Assembly (NCBI RefSeq): GCF_037975245.1 | Contig: NC_092575.1 | Span: 27,811,841 to 27,875,840 of the forward strand | Source: Apostichopus japonicus | Lineage: Eukaryota > Echinodermata > Holothuroidea > Aspidochirotida > Stichopodidae | DNA length: 64,000 nt | Direction: 5' to 3' | Shown: piece after piece, positions 47,581-58,971 of the stretch | How the letters are laid out: the number at the start of each line of letters is the position of its first letter | How positions within the stretch are numbered: position 1 is the first letter of the stretch | Translations under genes and position numbers: made by a program | Notes under the pieces: generated by a model | Told to the model about the DNA's origin: nothing | The model's database searches: none | Seen by the model: only the letters and a program-made list of their open reading frames with translations

Positions 47581-47614
47581 AGCATAATTTTGCCTATCAT
47601 CCCATGGTCTATAA

Positions 47615-47908
47615 ATATTTAGTTTTTCCATAAACATCATTATTATTCAAAATTGCCCAATAGAGCCTGAGGTAGACTTTTAACTTGACTGGCGGACCAT
47701 TTAGACATATCAGACATTTAATAAAAGAGTACAGAATCAAATAATTTACAAAACACGTAGCCCATAAGTATATCACAAATTACCCATAACCTACTTCGTG
47801 CCATCAAGTTCCGGTATCTGAGTACAGTTCTGTTGTTTTTGTAGCAATTTGCCTTAACAAGAATGTTTTAAAACAAAGAAAACACATACCACACAATGTA
47901 CTGTAACG
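47615..47908. repeat. Segmental duplication, copy 2, right part
   Basis: Continues the match to copy 1 (41580-41826) after element E. Contains a roughly 40-bp extra piece near 47740-47785 absent from copy 1. Confidence 0.85.
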
Positions 47909-50027
47909 TCATTTATTTGCGTGGAGCTTGTGGAGCTATGCTCCTGAAATAGCCAACCAAATAATTGTTCCCCAAGGGGCATTGATACTACCATCTCTAT
48001 CGAGCTACAGGCGATCTTCGCCACATCACAATACATATATACGAGGGTGCATGGGGTCAGACCCGTTTATATTAGGACACGAAGATGATATAAATGTTCA
48101 CGATGAGTAGTAAAATATAACACAATGTGTAAAAGTGCAGGATACTAATGTTAGTATACAGTGTGATACATCCTGATGTAAAGGTACACAACACTTTTGG
48201 ATTTTGTCTCCCATTATGATAAATATACACGATAACATACGTTGCGCGTCATTTGGCGTTCCTTTAAGTTCTTTTATCAGTAACGGATTGACGCAATTAA
48301 CACCGACTTTGTGTATGCTAACGGGTTGCATCGTGGACGGGACTGATAAACAACAGTCCCTGTGTTCAAATGAGTTCGATCACAATCAGATTATAATCAG
48401 ACTGTGTCCCAGAATTTGTTTTTGAAAATTTAGAAGTCAAATGGTGTATTCGAGGCACATCTAGACTATAAATTTAGGTCTTTATAAGTAAGTTTTTGCT
48501 AATAAATACTGTGAGTTTGAAAAAAATCAAAGCGACACTACTGAATGGTTCCAGGCGATTACAGGGCTGCAGGGTGTGCAAAGAACATAAACAACAGAGT
48601 TCCTTTTTGAAGCATAATGCAAACATTCATACTGGCTGTGATGATTTACAATTACTATTTGGTAATGAGTCGGACATGCTGCACATTGAGGGTTCGAACA
48701 TATTTTACGTAGGAAGAACAGCAAGACACATGTAAAGGTGACATGAATGTAATCACCGTAATAGATGTTGACCACCAACCTCCACTGATATGCGTCCAAT
48801 GTAGTATACATGTTCATACTAAACGTCAGATCTGTCCAAGTTCCCCATCTTGAAATTTATTTACGAGGTTGTGACTATTTTATCATTGTTGACTCCAACA
48901 GAATTTTGACCTTCAACATACACAGCAGTGTTCTGGCACTAATTTTGGTTCACCTACAAACCTAATCTGAGGTGAATTCAAGGTTTCCTTCTTGAGATAT
49001 ATTTTTTACATACTTTTGACATATGGACCTCAGCTGAACCCAAATCACATGTGACTTTCACATAGAATACAGATAATAGACGTAGAAGCATCCCCTCTTG
49101 AGAAGCACCCCCTCTTTACAATTATTTTGGGACTTTGCGTCTGCTCATCCAAAATTACCTTTGCTGAAAACAATAGAGCACATCTACATAATCAGAGTGC
49201 ATCAATATGTCAACAACGTTCCAACAAAGTTTCACCATTTGGCCACTACTGACTAGAAGTGTACTCAAAATGATATACCAGCAAACCCTAATAAAAGGAT
49301 TGTGTAAGGTTTTGGACCCTTAATGATATTCAGATTTACCAGGATAGCCTACTTGCATTCAACATGCTCTACCCAGATACCAAATATGAGACGTGTACCA
49401 GCTTTCCTTTCCACATACTGGTTTACATGTGAAGCGATAATAGACACACACCCTAGCATGACTAGGAAGGTTATGATTTCAAAAATTAAAGATACATTCT
49501 TTCCTGATAGATAGAGATTTTATTAAACACAGTGACACATTCAATACAGAAATTGGTACTACAACTACTAGCTATTGATTGGTACTACAACTACAAGCTA
49601 TTGGTACTAAAACTACTAAAATTACTGCTTACTGGATTAATATTGCAGCCTTGCCGGCCAGAAACGAATTTAAAGTGCTGATTTGGCCTAGTGCTGAGTA
49701 CCTACAGGTTACAATGTTAGTGTTAATGTCGTTCTACTCTTCAGGGACTAGCATATGCCTTAGTGACACTACCACGAACGTTAGACAATCCTGCGCATTA
49801 CTTTTTTCCATACAGGCGAAATAAGCACAGACTTGCCTTGGAAAGAATGAGTTCGGCTTAAACAAATACAATCTTTTGATTAATCGCACAACGATGCCTT
49901 CTCTGTTCAAAGCTTGTGACAGGGTTGTACCTCGAACAACGACGGTTCACAAACCTCTGTCGAGGTCACGTCGGGGTCAAAATTGTGTCAACAGATGAGC
50001 GAGAACAATGGTTCCAGGGTCCACCTG
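47909..50027. other. Intergenic with degenerate GACCTT-type repeats
   Basis: 48860-49330 holds diverged copies of the GACCTTTGACC/CTTCTTGAGATAT family. 49560-49620 has a short repeat of TTGGTACTACAACTA. A 79-codon frame at 48496-48735 has CRVCKEH and NANIHTGC but I cannot assign it. No gene is supported. Confidence 0.45.
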
Positions 50028-50029
50028 TA

Positions 50030-50491
50030 TGGCGGGCCATCAGTCTCAAATCAAGGGAGAGCGACTTATACCGATTTAAATCGACATATACCAGTTTCCT
50101 TCGACTTATACCAGTTTCATTCTACATATCATCGATTTAAATCGACATATACCAGTTTACTTCGACATATCATCGATTTATTCTACATATCATCGATTTA
50201 TTTTACTTATCATCGATTTAAATCGATGATAAGTAAAATAAATCGATGATATGTCGAAGTAAACTGGTATATGTCGATTTAAATCGATGATATGTAGAAT
50301 GAAACTGGTATATGTCAATTTAAATCGACATATCATCGATTTATTCTACATATCATCGATTTATTTTACTTATCATCGATTTAAATCGATGATAAGTAAA
50401 ATAATTCGATGATATGTCGAAGGAAACTGGTATATGTCGATTTAAATCGGTATAAGTCGATCTCCCATGATTTGAGACTGATGGCCCGCCA
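50030..50491. mobile_element. 462-bp palindromic MITE
   Basis: A near-perfect inverted repeat of the whole element. Ends TGGCGGGCCATCAGTCTCA match on both sides and TA flanks both (50028-50029, 50492-50493). Inside, TCGATTTAAATCGA palindromes and TACCAGTTT-CTTCGACATAT blocks recur. No coding capacity. The TA duplication and TIRs fit a Tc1/mariner-type foldback MITE. Confidence 0.85.
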
Positions 50492-50493
50492 TA

Positions 50494-51009
50494 TCACCTG
50501 GAACCAAAAAAGGGAGGGGGAGGGAACACTCGTAGAAATGGTGAAATTCACACCGGCTGAATGCAAACATCCCTTGACTGAAACATTTCCCAAACTGAAA
50601 CATTTCAGAGGTGGGGGCCAGGGGCATATCCCCCTATTGAACACGCCATTGCTAGCATATAGCAAAGAACGTCAACGGCATGGATTTATTATGCTGCTTC
50701 TTGCTGTAATGTTACCTTTACATAACTAGTTTACTTTTTAAGAAGTGGTAAATTAGAAAAAAAAGAGAAGTATAAGATGTAAGGCAAGAGCGATGAGAGG
50801 AATCAGGGCTGTGGGTGTAAACTGTGGGGTTTAACAATGGGAGTTAAACAGTGATGAGGGTGAAAAGCAGGGACAGGGGATTACATATATTAAAGAAAAC
50901 CTGTGAAAGTGGATAAGTGGGAAAGTGGATAGAAAATATAATAGACGCTGAGGGATGGAGGAGGAGGAGGAGGGGGGGGGGGGTTAGAAAGGAAAAAGAA
51001 TTGAGGGCT
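50494..51009. other. Intergenic, no gene seen
   Basis: Purine-rich stretches and a G run near 50975. Nothing else is supported. Confidence 0.5.
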
Positions 51010-51930
51010 GAAGTTTAGTCGTTCCCCTTCTTGGATGTTCAGACTACGTGGTTGAATGGAGAGAAGGCGGTGGATCCACAATCGTTCTCTGCTCAGGCGA
51101 ACTGTATCGGGCGGTTACCTAGAAATCCATTGCTTTGAATTATCTTATCCTAAATAGTGTGGTTAGGAAGGTTAAAATGCGGCCCAATTGGAGTTTCAGT
51201 GTTCAAATAGTTAACCGTGGAAATGTGTCTTGAGATACACACACTGAATGCTACAGACTCTGCAAGAAATAAGGTAAATTACATCAGAAGTAACATCAGT
51301 GATGCAACCCTTTATTGTGTATGCGCTGGGTGATGTGAAAGGTGAATGAATCTAATTCCGAGATATGGACCCATGCAGACAATGCAAATATAGGAAAGAG
51401 AATATTTGAAAGTATCATGCTGTAGAGGATGGAGTAGCCTATGCAGTTAAAGGATGTATAGCGGCACGAACCAGCAAATCCCACAGGCTGCGGAGGTTTA
51501 TGTATGCAACGGGTGGCTTGTCAGGAATGGCTTTTCTATGTTGAAGAAAATTAGAATTATTAGAGCAAATTCAGTGAAGGTAAAGAGCTTGACTGAAAGT
51601 AATACCAGTCTTACAGTGGTGTGGATGGCACCGGTGTTTGTCAATGGGTTATTGCAGAGATCGGTGGGGAGGGTGAATTTTTCGATCCGGATGCTGACAT
51701 CAAAGAAGTTAGCCAGCTGGAGCCTGTTATCAGAGATACATTTGATGGTGCTGTGGATGAATTGATGTGATCAATGAAACACGAGAGACTCGCCTCATCA
51801 CTTGTCCAGACAAATAATGTCATCAATATCAGACCACCAGATTAGAGGACGGCCGGTTACAAGAAGAAGCATGCGTTCCTCAAGCCTTGACATTAACAGA
51901 CAAGCCTATAGCACGGAGCCATCACAATGT
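51010..51930 (-). pseudogene. Penelope-like retroelement fragment (RT and GIY-YIG endonuclease), decayed
   Basis: Minus-strand frames, broken by stops and shifts. In order they give the Penelope RT block MAP-Y-(A/R)L-- followed by SRLEERM, then RPLIWWSDIDDI (RT active-site DD), FIDHINS, STIKC-SDN, NFFDVSIRIE and LPTDL. Next come DLLVRA, HISELDSFTF, YTIKGCITDVTSDVIYLISCRVCS (seen in pieces), which is the linker and start of the GIY-YIG endonuclease, and finally WIHRLLSIQPRSLNIQEG, the endonuclease end. The middle of the endonuclease is deleted. The element is typical of canonical Penelope elements. The RT N-terminal half is absent above 51930. Confidence 0.72.
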
Positions 51931-51944
51931 GATTAGAGTTAGTG

Positions 51945-52290
51945 TACCTTTGACACGAGAAATAGATGACGTTATCACAGCAATTGCCGATAGCCTATCC
52001 GTAATAGCTATTTCCTGACCATGGGAAGGGTTTACCTAGTGTATCTATTTACAACTCATTATAGAAAATTACTAATTATCCCCGAAATCAGCGTCTAAGT
52101 CTTCCCTTATAGGCGCAATCTACACGTTATAATGCTCACTCAAGCCTGTTTGGGCTTGAATGAATAAAATTGCGACGCGACGGGGTCATTTATCGCATTT
52201 ATAACAAGAAGCTTCGAGACATCATCTACACGTAGTCGACACAAGGAATATATGATTTAATCACTTCAATTGCATATAGACGCTCAGTCA
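51945..52290. repeat. Direct repeat, copy 1
   Basis: Matches 52556-52905 with few differences. Landmarks: CCTTTGACACGAGAAATAGA, AATTATCCCCGAAATCAGCG, GCGACGCGACGGGGTCAT. It starts right after the Penelope-like fragment. Confidence 0.85.
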
Positions 52291-52406
52291 TATACATTTA
52301 TTGACTGTGAAAACGTGAAAACAATTCATAGAATTTAGTTTTAAGAATGCGACAGATTGAAATGCGAATCGAAATATTTTCTACTAGAAAAAGAAAAGAA
52401 TAAAAA

Positions 52407-52495
52407 GGGTTGACGGGGATTCGAACCCGCGACCTCGCGCACACAAAACGAGAACCGTACCTTTAAACAAACAGGTCGCTTGCACATAAGCTAAC
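52407..52495 (-). tRNA. tRNA-like sequence, divergent
   Basis: The minus strand has a B box GGTTCGAATCC in GTCGCGGGTTCGAATCCCCG, an A-box-like TAGCTTATGTGC with a 4-bp D stem (GCTT/AAGC), and a TTTTT run after the 3' end, as for RNA polymerase III. The acceptor stem does not pair well and the T stem has mismatches. It may be a tRNA pseudogene or the head of a tRNA-derived SINE. Anticodon not determinable. Confidence 0.4.
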
Positions 52496-52555
52496 ATGGT
52501 AGCACAGCCTACGAAGCTTCGACACGTTGGCCTCGAGCCAACAGGTAATAGCGAT

Positions 52556-52905
52556 CGGTTTACCTTTGACACGAGAAATAGATGACGTGCTCACAGCTAA
52601 TGACTATAGCCTATCCGTAATAGCTATTTATTGACCGTGGAAATGGTTATCATAGTGTATCTATGTACAACTCATTATAGAAATTTACTAATTATCCCCG
52701 AAATCAGCGTCTAAGTCGTCCCTTATAGGCGCAATCTACACGTAATAATGCTCACTCGAGCCTTCTTGGGCTTGAAGGAATAAGATTGCGACGCGACGGG
52801 GTCATATATCGCTACCAAGCTTCAAGACATCATCTACACGTAATCGACACAAGGAATATATGACTTAATCACTGCTATTGCCTATAGACGCTCGGTAATG
52901 CACTC
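52556..52905. repeat. Direct repeat, copy 2
   Basis: Second copy of 51945-52290. The period is about 611 bp, so copy 1 plus the tRNA-like segment may be one unit of a larger repeat or a long-terminal-repeat-like pair. Confidence 0.85.
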
Positions 52906-53327
52906 AGCAAATTGTTTACACAGGTTAAGTAAAATTTTACTTGATTTTCATGTCAAATAAGAACACTAAAATATTTAAGTAAACTTTACTTAACCGATGT
53001 TTTGTAAAGTTTTACATGATCAGCATGTAACGTAACTACAAAACTATTATGTAAAATTTGTCCAGCGATTTCTATATAGCACCCGTTCAGAAAGCGTTTT
53101 ACACACGTTTTAGGTTAATTATTTATAGCAGCTTGATACATCTTTTTTTATTAAATCGATCACAACAGCACTGGCACATTTAGGAGACAACAAGAAGGAA
53201 TGACACACAAATAATTCAGACTATTTGATGAATCCAACCTTTTATTTCAACATCTAAGAAAGTATTCTGTGCATCTACAATCATGCATGAATAGTGAACT
53301 ACACCCACACTGAAAACTTAAATTGGT
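52906..53327. other. AT-rich spacer with GTAAA(N)TTTAC inverted motifs
   Basis: 52925-53060 repeats GTTAAGTAAA and its complement several times, perhaps the end of a transposon. No gene. Confidence 0.4.
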
Positions 53328-53700
53328 CTACCGACTAACCTAACGTTAGTCCATTTGGTGCCTCTACCGACTAACATAGCTCTAGTCAGTTGCTACCGAC
53401 TAATTTATTCCTTTGTCGGTTGGATTTCGTAGTCGGTCATCTTAGTCCGTCAGCTTAGTCGATCAACAATATCTTAGTCGGTAAATGTATAGTAGTCATT
53501 TACATTAGTTGGTGACATTAGTCGGTGTTTACCGACTAATTTATATAAGCCACCGACTAGTTTATAGCAGGTTTTACATTAGTCAGGATGGTGCCTCTCC
53601 CGACTAACCTTTCTTAGTCTGTATCGATTGACAAGTTGCACTGACTAGAGTCACTGAAAGAATTAAACCCGACTAGTTTCACTGACTAGAACCACTGAGA
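53328..53700. repeat. Cluster of ACCGACTAA / TTAGTCGGT motifs
   Basis: At least twelve copies or near-copies of the 9-mer occur in both orientations over 370 bp, with irregular spacing. Such clusters resemble sub-terminal transposase-binding motifs, but no TIR or duplication could be placed. Confidence 0.6.
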
Positions 53701-55081
53701 GAAAAGATAGTAGAAAAAACACAAATAATGTGTACGTTGGCAATGTTTATTTCTGATACAACTTTTGATTTCTACAAAAGCTGGCGTTCATAGAGGTTGA
53801 AAACGATACAGTAGTAAGGCAGGCAAGGCAGCATTAATCACTAACTTTAATTACTTTATTTGACTTAAGAAATACTTATGTTTGGCAAGGCTGTGTTTAG
53901 CATGTTTGTATGTATGTATATGACAATGAATATAAGGAGAAAACAATATGTGTATTAACATTTGAAAGAATTGGTAGGAATACCTTGGTTTAAATATCTT
54001 CACTTCAATAAATAAAAAAATAATAAAATGAATGACTTATAATGTATTTGGCTTAAGAAACACTTATGTTTGGCAAGGCAGCACCGACAGCATCAATGAC
54101 TATGACAAAGAATGTGAGAAAGGACTTGCTTCGAATATCTTGGTTCAAATATCTACATAAGGAAAAAAAAGAATGTCTGTCTAACAAATATAAAAAAAAA
54201 AGTTAACATAATAAACAAGTTCTCAACAATGCTACTAATAAATAGAAAAATGTGAGGGTGGAAAAAAATGTTTGTTTCAAAACTATTAGGAACTTTGATG
54301 CAAGGATTAAATTTTGGAAGCAAGCCCATAGCTGGCTACGTAATCACAACCTCGGAAACTGAAAAAAGGAAACTGAAGTTGCCTATGTTTCCATAATATT
54401 ATCACTTATCAACAATGGTGTAACAAAAGAGTTTGGGGGGGGGGGGATTTCCAGACAGAGTCCCAACAATTTAATGAAAGATGGCAAAAATAAGGGGCAG
54501 GACCATCCATTTTCCTTTTTACCATTATCCATTCCCTTATCCATTTGCCGACATATGTCAAACTTGCCAACAAACACAGTTGGGGAGTATGGCACCCCCC
54601 CCCCCCCTCCACCCTGGCTATGCTCCTGTTCATAACTTGACTGACTGCCAACTGAACATAAACTGATGCAAACAAACTCTTATCCTAAACCTAATCGATT
54701 GAAAATTATGTTTTGAAGGATATATGGAATATTAAATTGAGTATCTGACAGCTGATATGAAAAGGATCGTATCAGCTTCGTAAAGTAAAGTTAGGTATGT
54801 TAACATTACAATAGAGAATGACCAGTTCCACCAACAATTTTCATTTTGTCAATTTTCTCAGACCTTTCTTGTGACATTTGCAAGGAATTTTTTTATGGAA
54901 TTGTGAACATGTTACCCAAGAAATTACTAACTTTTTTTCCACCACTGGCTAATGGCAACCAGAAATAGAACTACCCCTTTGATAGTAGAAAAAGCAAAAC
55001 ACTCTTATTGGAATCTTCACTTAAGATGTCACATCAGGAAGGTTGTGCTAGGGTGTAAGGACATGCACAGGTATATTGAAG
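53701..55081. other. Intergenic, 3' of the SAMD3-like gene
   Basis: Contains a GGCAAGGC-bearing segment that recurs (53880 and 54070: CTTAAGAAA-ACTTATGTTTGGCAAGGC) and G and C runs at 54435 and 54595 that may bracket a small insertion. No gene is supported. Confidence 0.45.
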
Positions 55082-55372
55082 TCACTTACATTGTTGGGAA
55101 AAGTTGGCCAGTTTATTTGTTAAAGAAATGATAGATCTAGGTACTGGCACTCCATCATAAATATTAAGGATTACCCTCTGTATGAAACACAGACTTTTGG
55201 AGATGGAGGAAGGGTAAAAAAAGTTGAAAACATAAAAAGAGGAAATCCAGCATGCGATGGCCTTCATAACATTGTCAGTAGAGTTGATCACCATACCGTC
55301 TGCCATCAACTTAAAGGATGTGGTTATCCCAGGAGTGTCTCCATCCATCTTGATGTATACTGGATTACTAGT
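55082..55372 (-). CDS. SAMD3-like gene, last exon
   Basis: Acceptor AAATTTGCAG, then 96 codons and a stop. Contains GDTPGITTSFKLMADGM, then MKAIACWISSFYVFNFFYP, which resembles the family's conserved C-terminal helix where a lone polypeptide segment ends in a Tyr/Phe-rich stretch. Phase 0 at its start. Confidence 0.72.
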   Translation of the reverse strand, partial: TSNPVYIKMDGDTPGITTSFKLMADGMVINSTDNVMKAIACWISSFYVFNFFYPSSISKSLCFIQRVILNIYDGVPVPRSIISLTNKLANFSQQCK

Positions 55373-56394
55373 CTGCAAATTTAGAGCAAAACAATCACAT
55401 GTAAGTAAACATGTTAAAGACTTGAAATTTGGGAGGAGAGAGACTGTTGAATATTTTATCTTTGAAAACATGCCAAATGGGTACATTTAAAAAAAACTTT
55501 ATGTTGTCATCACTTAACAGATCAACTCAGTAGTAAAAGTAAACCAAGAGTACGGGGAGACTCTAAATTCCAACAAAGGGGGCCCAGCTATTGATATCAT
55601 CAATTATTTTGCGTATTTATTCTATTTTAGAAGGGGGCTCAACCCCCTGAAAAACAAAGCCTCCTATTATGCAGCACTGTTCAATTTGACATTTTGGTGT
55701 CATGTACAAGAATTGCTTTAATCAAAGGACTGATGGCAAAAGGGTAACTTTAAAAGAAAAACAGGAAATTTTAGTTGATTCTGTCTACATATATACATTA
55801 TGAATGGACATTTTGTGATTTTATTTTTTGTATTAATTTTATTTTCCACCATGATCTGATGAATGATTGCATTGGTGCCATAGTACCTAAATTCATTTAA
55901 TAATTTTTGATTTTCAACATGTGTTATGTAACATGTAATCACTGTAAGTATTCTTTACAAGTGGATGCGTCCGTGTTCGGAGTAATTGGTAATTGAAATA
56001 ATAGGCACTCTGATGGCAAAACCTAAGCTATACCTAAACCATTGATAGATAAAATTATCTGGTAAAGTGCACTTGTAGGTACTACACATTTTAAATGCAG
56101 ATATGTCTCTTAAAATGTTTGCTCATGACTCATATATTTGAGCTGTTTGTCAACTACTGCAAAAAGAACTCTTAAAGAAGCTCCGAGACAGTAAGTGAAC
56201 CTTTTATTGCTACTTATCAGGATAATCAGTTCCTTGCTTTTTCTTCTTCCTTTCAGTTTGATTCTTTACGCTTTTCCCTCATCCAGTTTTAAAAGTCATA
56301 TAATTTTACAAAAAGGTGAAGCTGTGCAAGTTTAATATACATCAAATTGGTTAACTAATAGTAACCAAAGAAATAAGGGGTGGTATTAAGAAGC

Positions 56395-56514
56395 ACACAC
56401 TTGCAAAAGAAACTGAAAAATTTCTTGCCTCTGAGCATGCTGGAACCAGAATTAGAGAAATATCCTCTTGCAGGAGACCAGGGATTGCCAGGAAAGCAGC
56501 TTTGTTTGATGTGT
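56395..56514 (-). CDS. SAMD3-like gene, penultimate exon (donor uncertain)
   Basis: Acceptor TTACTATTGCAG. Joined to the previous exon it reads DTSNKAAFLAIPGLLQEDIS and LILVPACSEA. The frame must end in phase 0 to meet the last exon. GT sites after TTTTTCA or GCAAGT would do so, but neither is a strong donor, so the left limit is approximate. Confidence 0.5.
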
Positions 56515-57466
56515 CTGCAATAGTAAAAGAGAAAAGTGATTGGAAAAGAAAAGTGATTGTTGAAACCTGGCTTTAAAAAATCATATGTTAAATCTATCAA
56601 TTATAACAGAATAACCAGTTATACCAACACCAAATATCATAACAATGCCACAAACCTGATTATCACTTTGTTTTGGCAGAGATTTTGTAATTCATTTTGT
56701 AGAGCTGTGAACATTTAGTAGAGTTACTAAATGTTTACACTCAAGAAAAAATCAGAAATTCAGCGTGTTACACTGCGTTTAGTAACCAAGTATTCCATAC
56801 AATCAGTCACTGGAACGATTACTAGGCCCATTGTCATCCAGGGGGCGCCGGGAGCTTTCCAAGAAGGCAGGAGGGGGGCAGCTGTGTCAAAAGGGCACTT
56901 ACTTTCTGAAACTGCAAATAACAAAAATGAAACTACCCAATTGTCTCTTCCTCTATTTACCCTTTTAATTCTACTGTGCTAATTACTTTGAGGCGTAGAA
57001 CCCTTTGTTCTGTGGATCTCCTTTGTCTCTTCAGGAATCTCATTAACAAGCATTTGTGACCATAGGCGGAGGTATGCGCTCTACCGAGTGCCCATTGTCT
57101 TTATATATATTTATTTAGTGCAGTTACAAACGTTTCAGATGAACACTAATCTGCTACAGCTCTATTTTACCCTGAATATTTTCAGATACTGTTTTTTTTT
57201 TTTAATTCACTGTTAGAGTTCAACTGTACAAGAGAACTATGAAATGTTTTTCCTTTTTTTTTATATATATAACCAAGCCATCCAAATTTAATTAAGCATT
57301 GTTGATCTTGTTCCCTTAATGTTAATATATCATCACCACAAACATGGACATGGACATCAACACCAAAACAGGCCTTACAGACAGGTCACTGCAGCAAATG
57401 GGAAAATGAACAGAGCAAAGTGTCATGTAACTGTTAAAGGAAGAATTTATTGTTTATTTACAATAC

Positions 57467-57650
57467 CTTTTATCTTCTGCTCTTCACGATATCCTTCCAT
57501 TTCAGTGGTAGCCTCCATGAAAAAAGCATGTGGTGCTCTCTTTCCTTTGCAGGCCTTGATGAGTCCAGACGCATATCTTCCCAGGCCAGCACGGAGCGAA
57601 TTAAAAAAAGTAACCTCTCCATCCTGTATGCGATTCATCTCTGTCAAAAG
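57467..57650 (-). CDS. SAMD3-like gene, sixth recognised exon
   Basis: Acceptor TTCTTTTAG and donor G|GTATTG. Encodes LLTEMNRIQDGEVTFF and KACKGKRAPHAFFMEATTEM. Phase 0 in, phase 1 out, matching both neighbours. Confidence 0.7.
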
Positions 57651-58590
57651 CTAAAAGAAAATGGTTGATTTTAAGATACAGCAACATACTAAAATTGCAA
57701 CACTTCCTAAATGTTCCCCCCAATTGGTATTGATACATGAACAAAATATAGCTAACCCCTCTGGTACCCATTTCAGTTGAGTGGACTGAAGCAATGAATG
57801 TTGATGCAATGGTTGGAAATGATGGCCTTCTTGATTATAACATGTTGCTGTGCAGGAAATGTAAACACCCACTGGCACTCGAAAAATAACACAGATAACA
57901 CCAATTTTTTCCATCTTTTGCGGAGTTGGTTGTTTTTTTAAGTAACACTAACAAGAAATGGTTTACCCTACATTCCTGCAGTTTCCAATATTTGTCCCAA
58001 TACTTGGCAAACAATCCCAACCATTTCCATTAATTTGCATATCAAATAATACACTCAATTTTAACAAAAGATATTTTTTGGAAATATTTTAAGTGAAGTA
58101 CTGTATTATTTAGACAGGGCCAGAAATCTATTGGCAAGTTAGAACCAACACACTTAACAGACAATTTTTTTTGTAAGAAAGCTATCTTTCCGCACGGTCT
58201 AAGACCCAGGCTCCCATTTAGATAGTGTGTGACAATGTTCCCACATAACACTTTTCACTCACTAGTTGGCTACTTATGCAAATGAATATAACACAGTGCA
58301 TATGCATCAAAAAATGGATGTGTTAATTGGCATGATTAAGACCTCTTAATAAAAGGAATATTCCTATTTATTTTCATAAATTTAAATTTAAGACAGGGAA
58401 CATTTAAAAAGAAACTGTGTCAATATCTTATTCTGTTTAAAATTTACAAACTTTTTAGGACTTTTCATTTAGGAAAACCACAAGGTAGATTGGCAACATC
58501 TGTGATGTCATGTTAGCACTTTCAGGAAATTTCTTTGAAACACAAATTGACATTTATCCTTACTAAACTAACTAAACAAGATATACTCAC

Positions 58591-58971
58591 TTGGATGTCA
58601 TCAAATAACCATGGGTACTTGCTCTTGATATCTGCGAGGGATGGAGTCTGGGGGGAAGAAATAATCCACGTCCTTCTGTCAGCCAACGTCAGTGCCATTG
58701 ACTGACTTACTCCTCGAAAGTCTGGCTGCCTTTTACGTTTTTCATCCTGAAGCCAACAAATGTGTCCATCAATGGATGCATCGTCTTCTGTTTCAGGGCG
58801 GTTCGGGAGATAGTTTTTCATACCCCATTGAGGTGGTGCTGCTGGTGATTCTGGTGCGGACTTTGGTTTCCTTGCTACTTTTAATTTCTTTTTTTGCACA
58901 GCCGCAATTTCAAATGCCACCCGCTTTCTGAAGTTCTGAAACTTATATTGCAGCCTATGCTTCCACAGCAT
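58591..58971 (-). CDS. SAMD3-like gene, fifth recognised exon
   Basis: 127 codons, phase 0 at both ends (acceptor TTTCTTCCAG, donor CAA|GTGAGT). A basic segment is followed by NYLPNRPETEDDASID, MALTLADRRTWI and KYPWLFDDIQ. This is the family's best-conserved block, comparable to NYLP, ED, RR and WPALF landmarks in annotated members. Confidence 0.78.

Larger units (their letters stand above)
43436..47611 (+). mobile_element. Element E: 4.2-kb TIR element with TAA duplication
   Basis: The 16-bp inverted repeats TAGACCATGGGATGAT lie at both ends, each flanked by TAA (43433-43435, 47612-47614). Excision restores the sequence of duplication copy 1, so the boundaries are secure. A 3-bp TWA-type duplication is typical of PIF/Harbinger. 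No DDE transposase is recognised. The cargo is a decayed gene for a Cys/His-rich protein (exons near 43738-44070 and 45839-46620) and a tandem repeat near the right end. Confidence 0.75.

Noticed and set aside
48496-48735. Possible zinc-finger protein (CRVCKEH)
   Set aside because: Single unsupported frame, no splice signals and no recognisable domain.
49916-50249. ORFs in the palindromic MITE
   Set aside because: They arise from its internal sub-repeats and end in the hairpin.
54383-54675. Small hAT-like insertion between G and C runs
   Set aside because: No matching terminal repeats or duplication could be placed.
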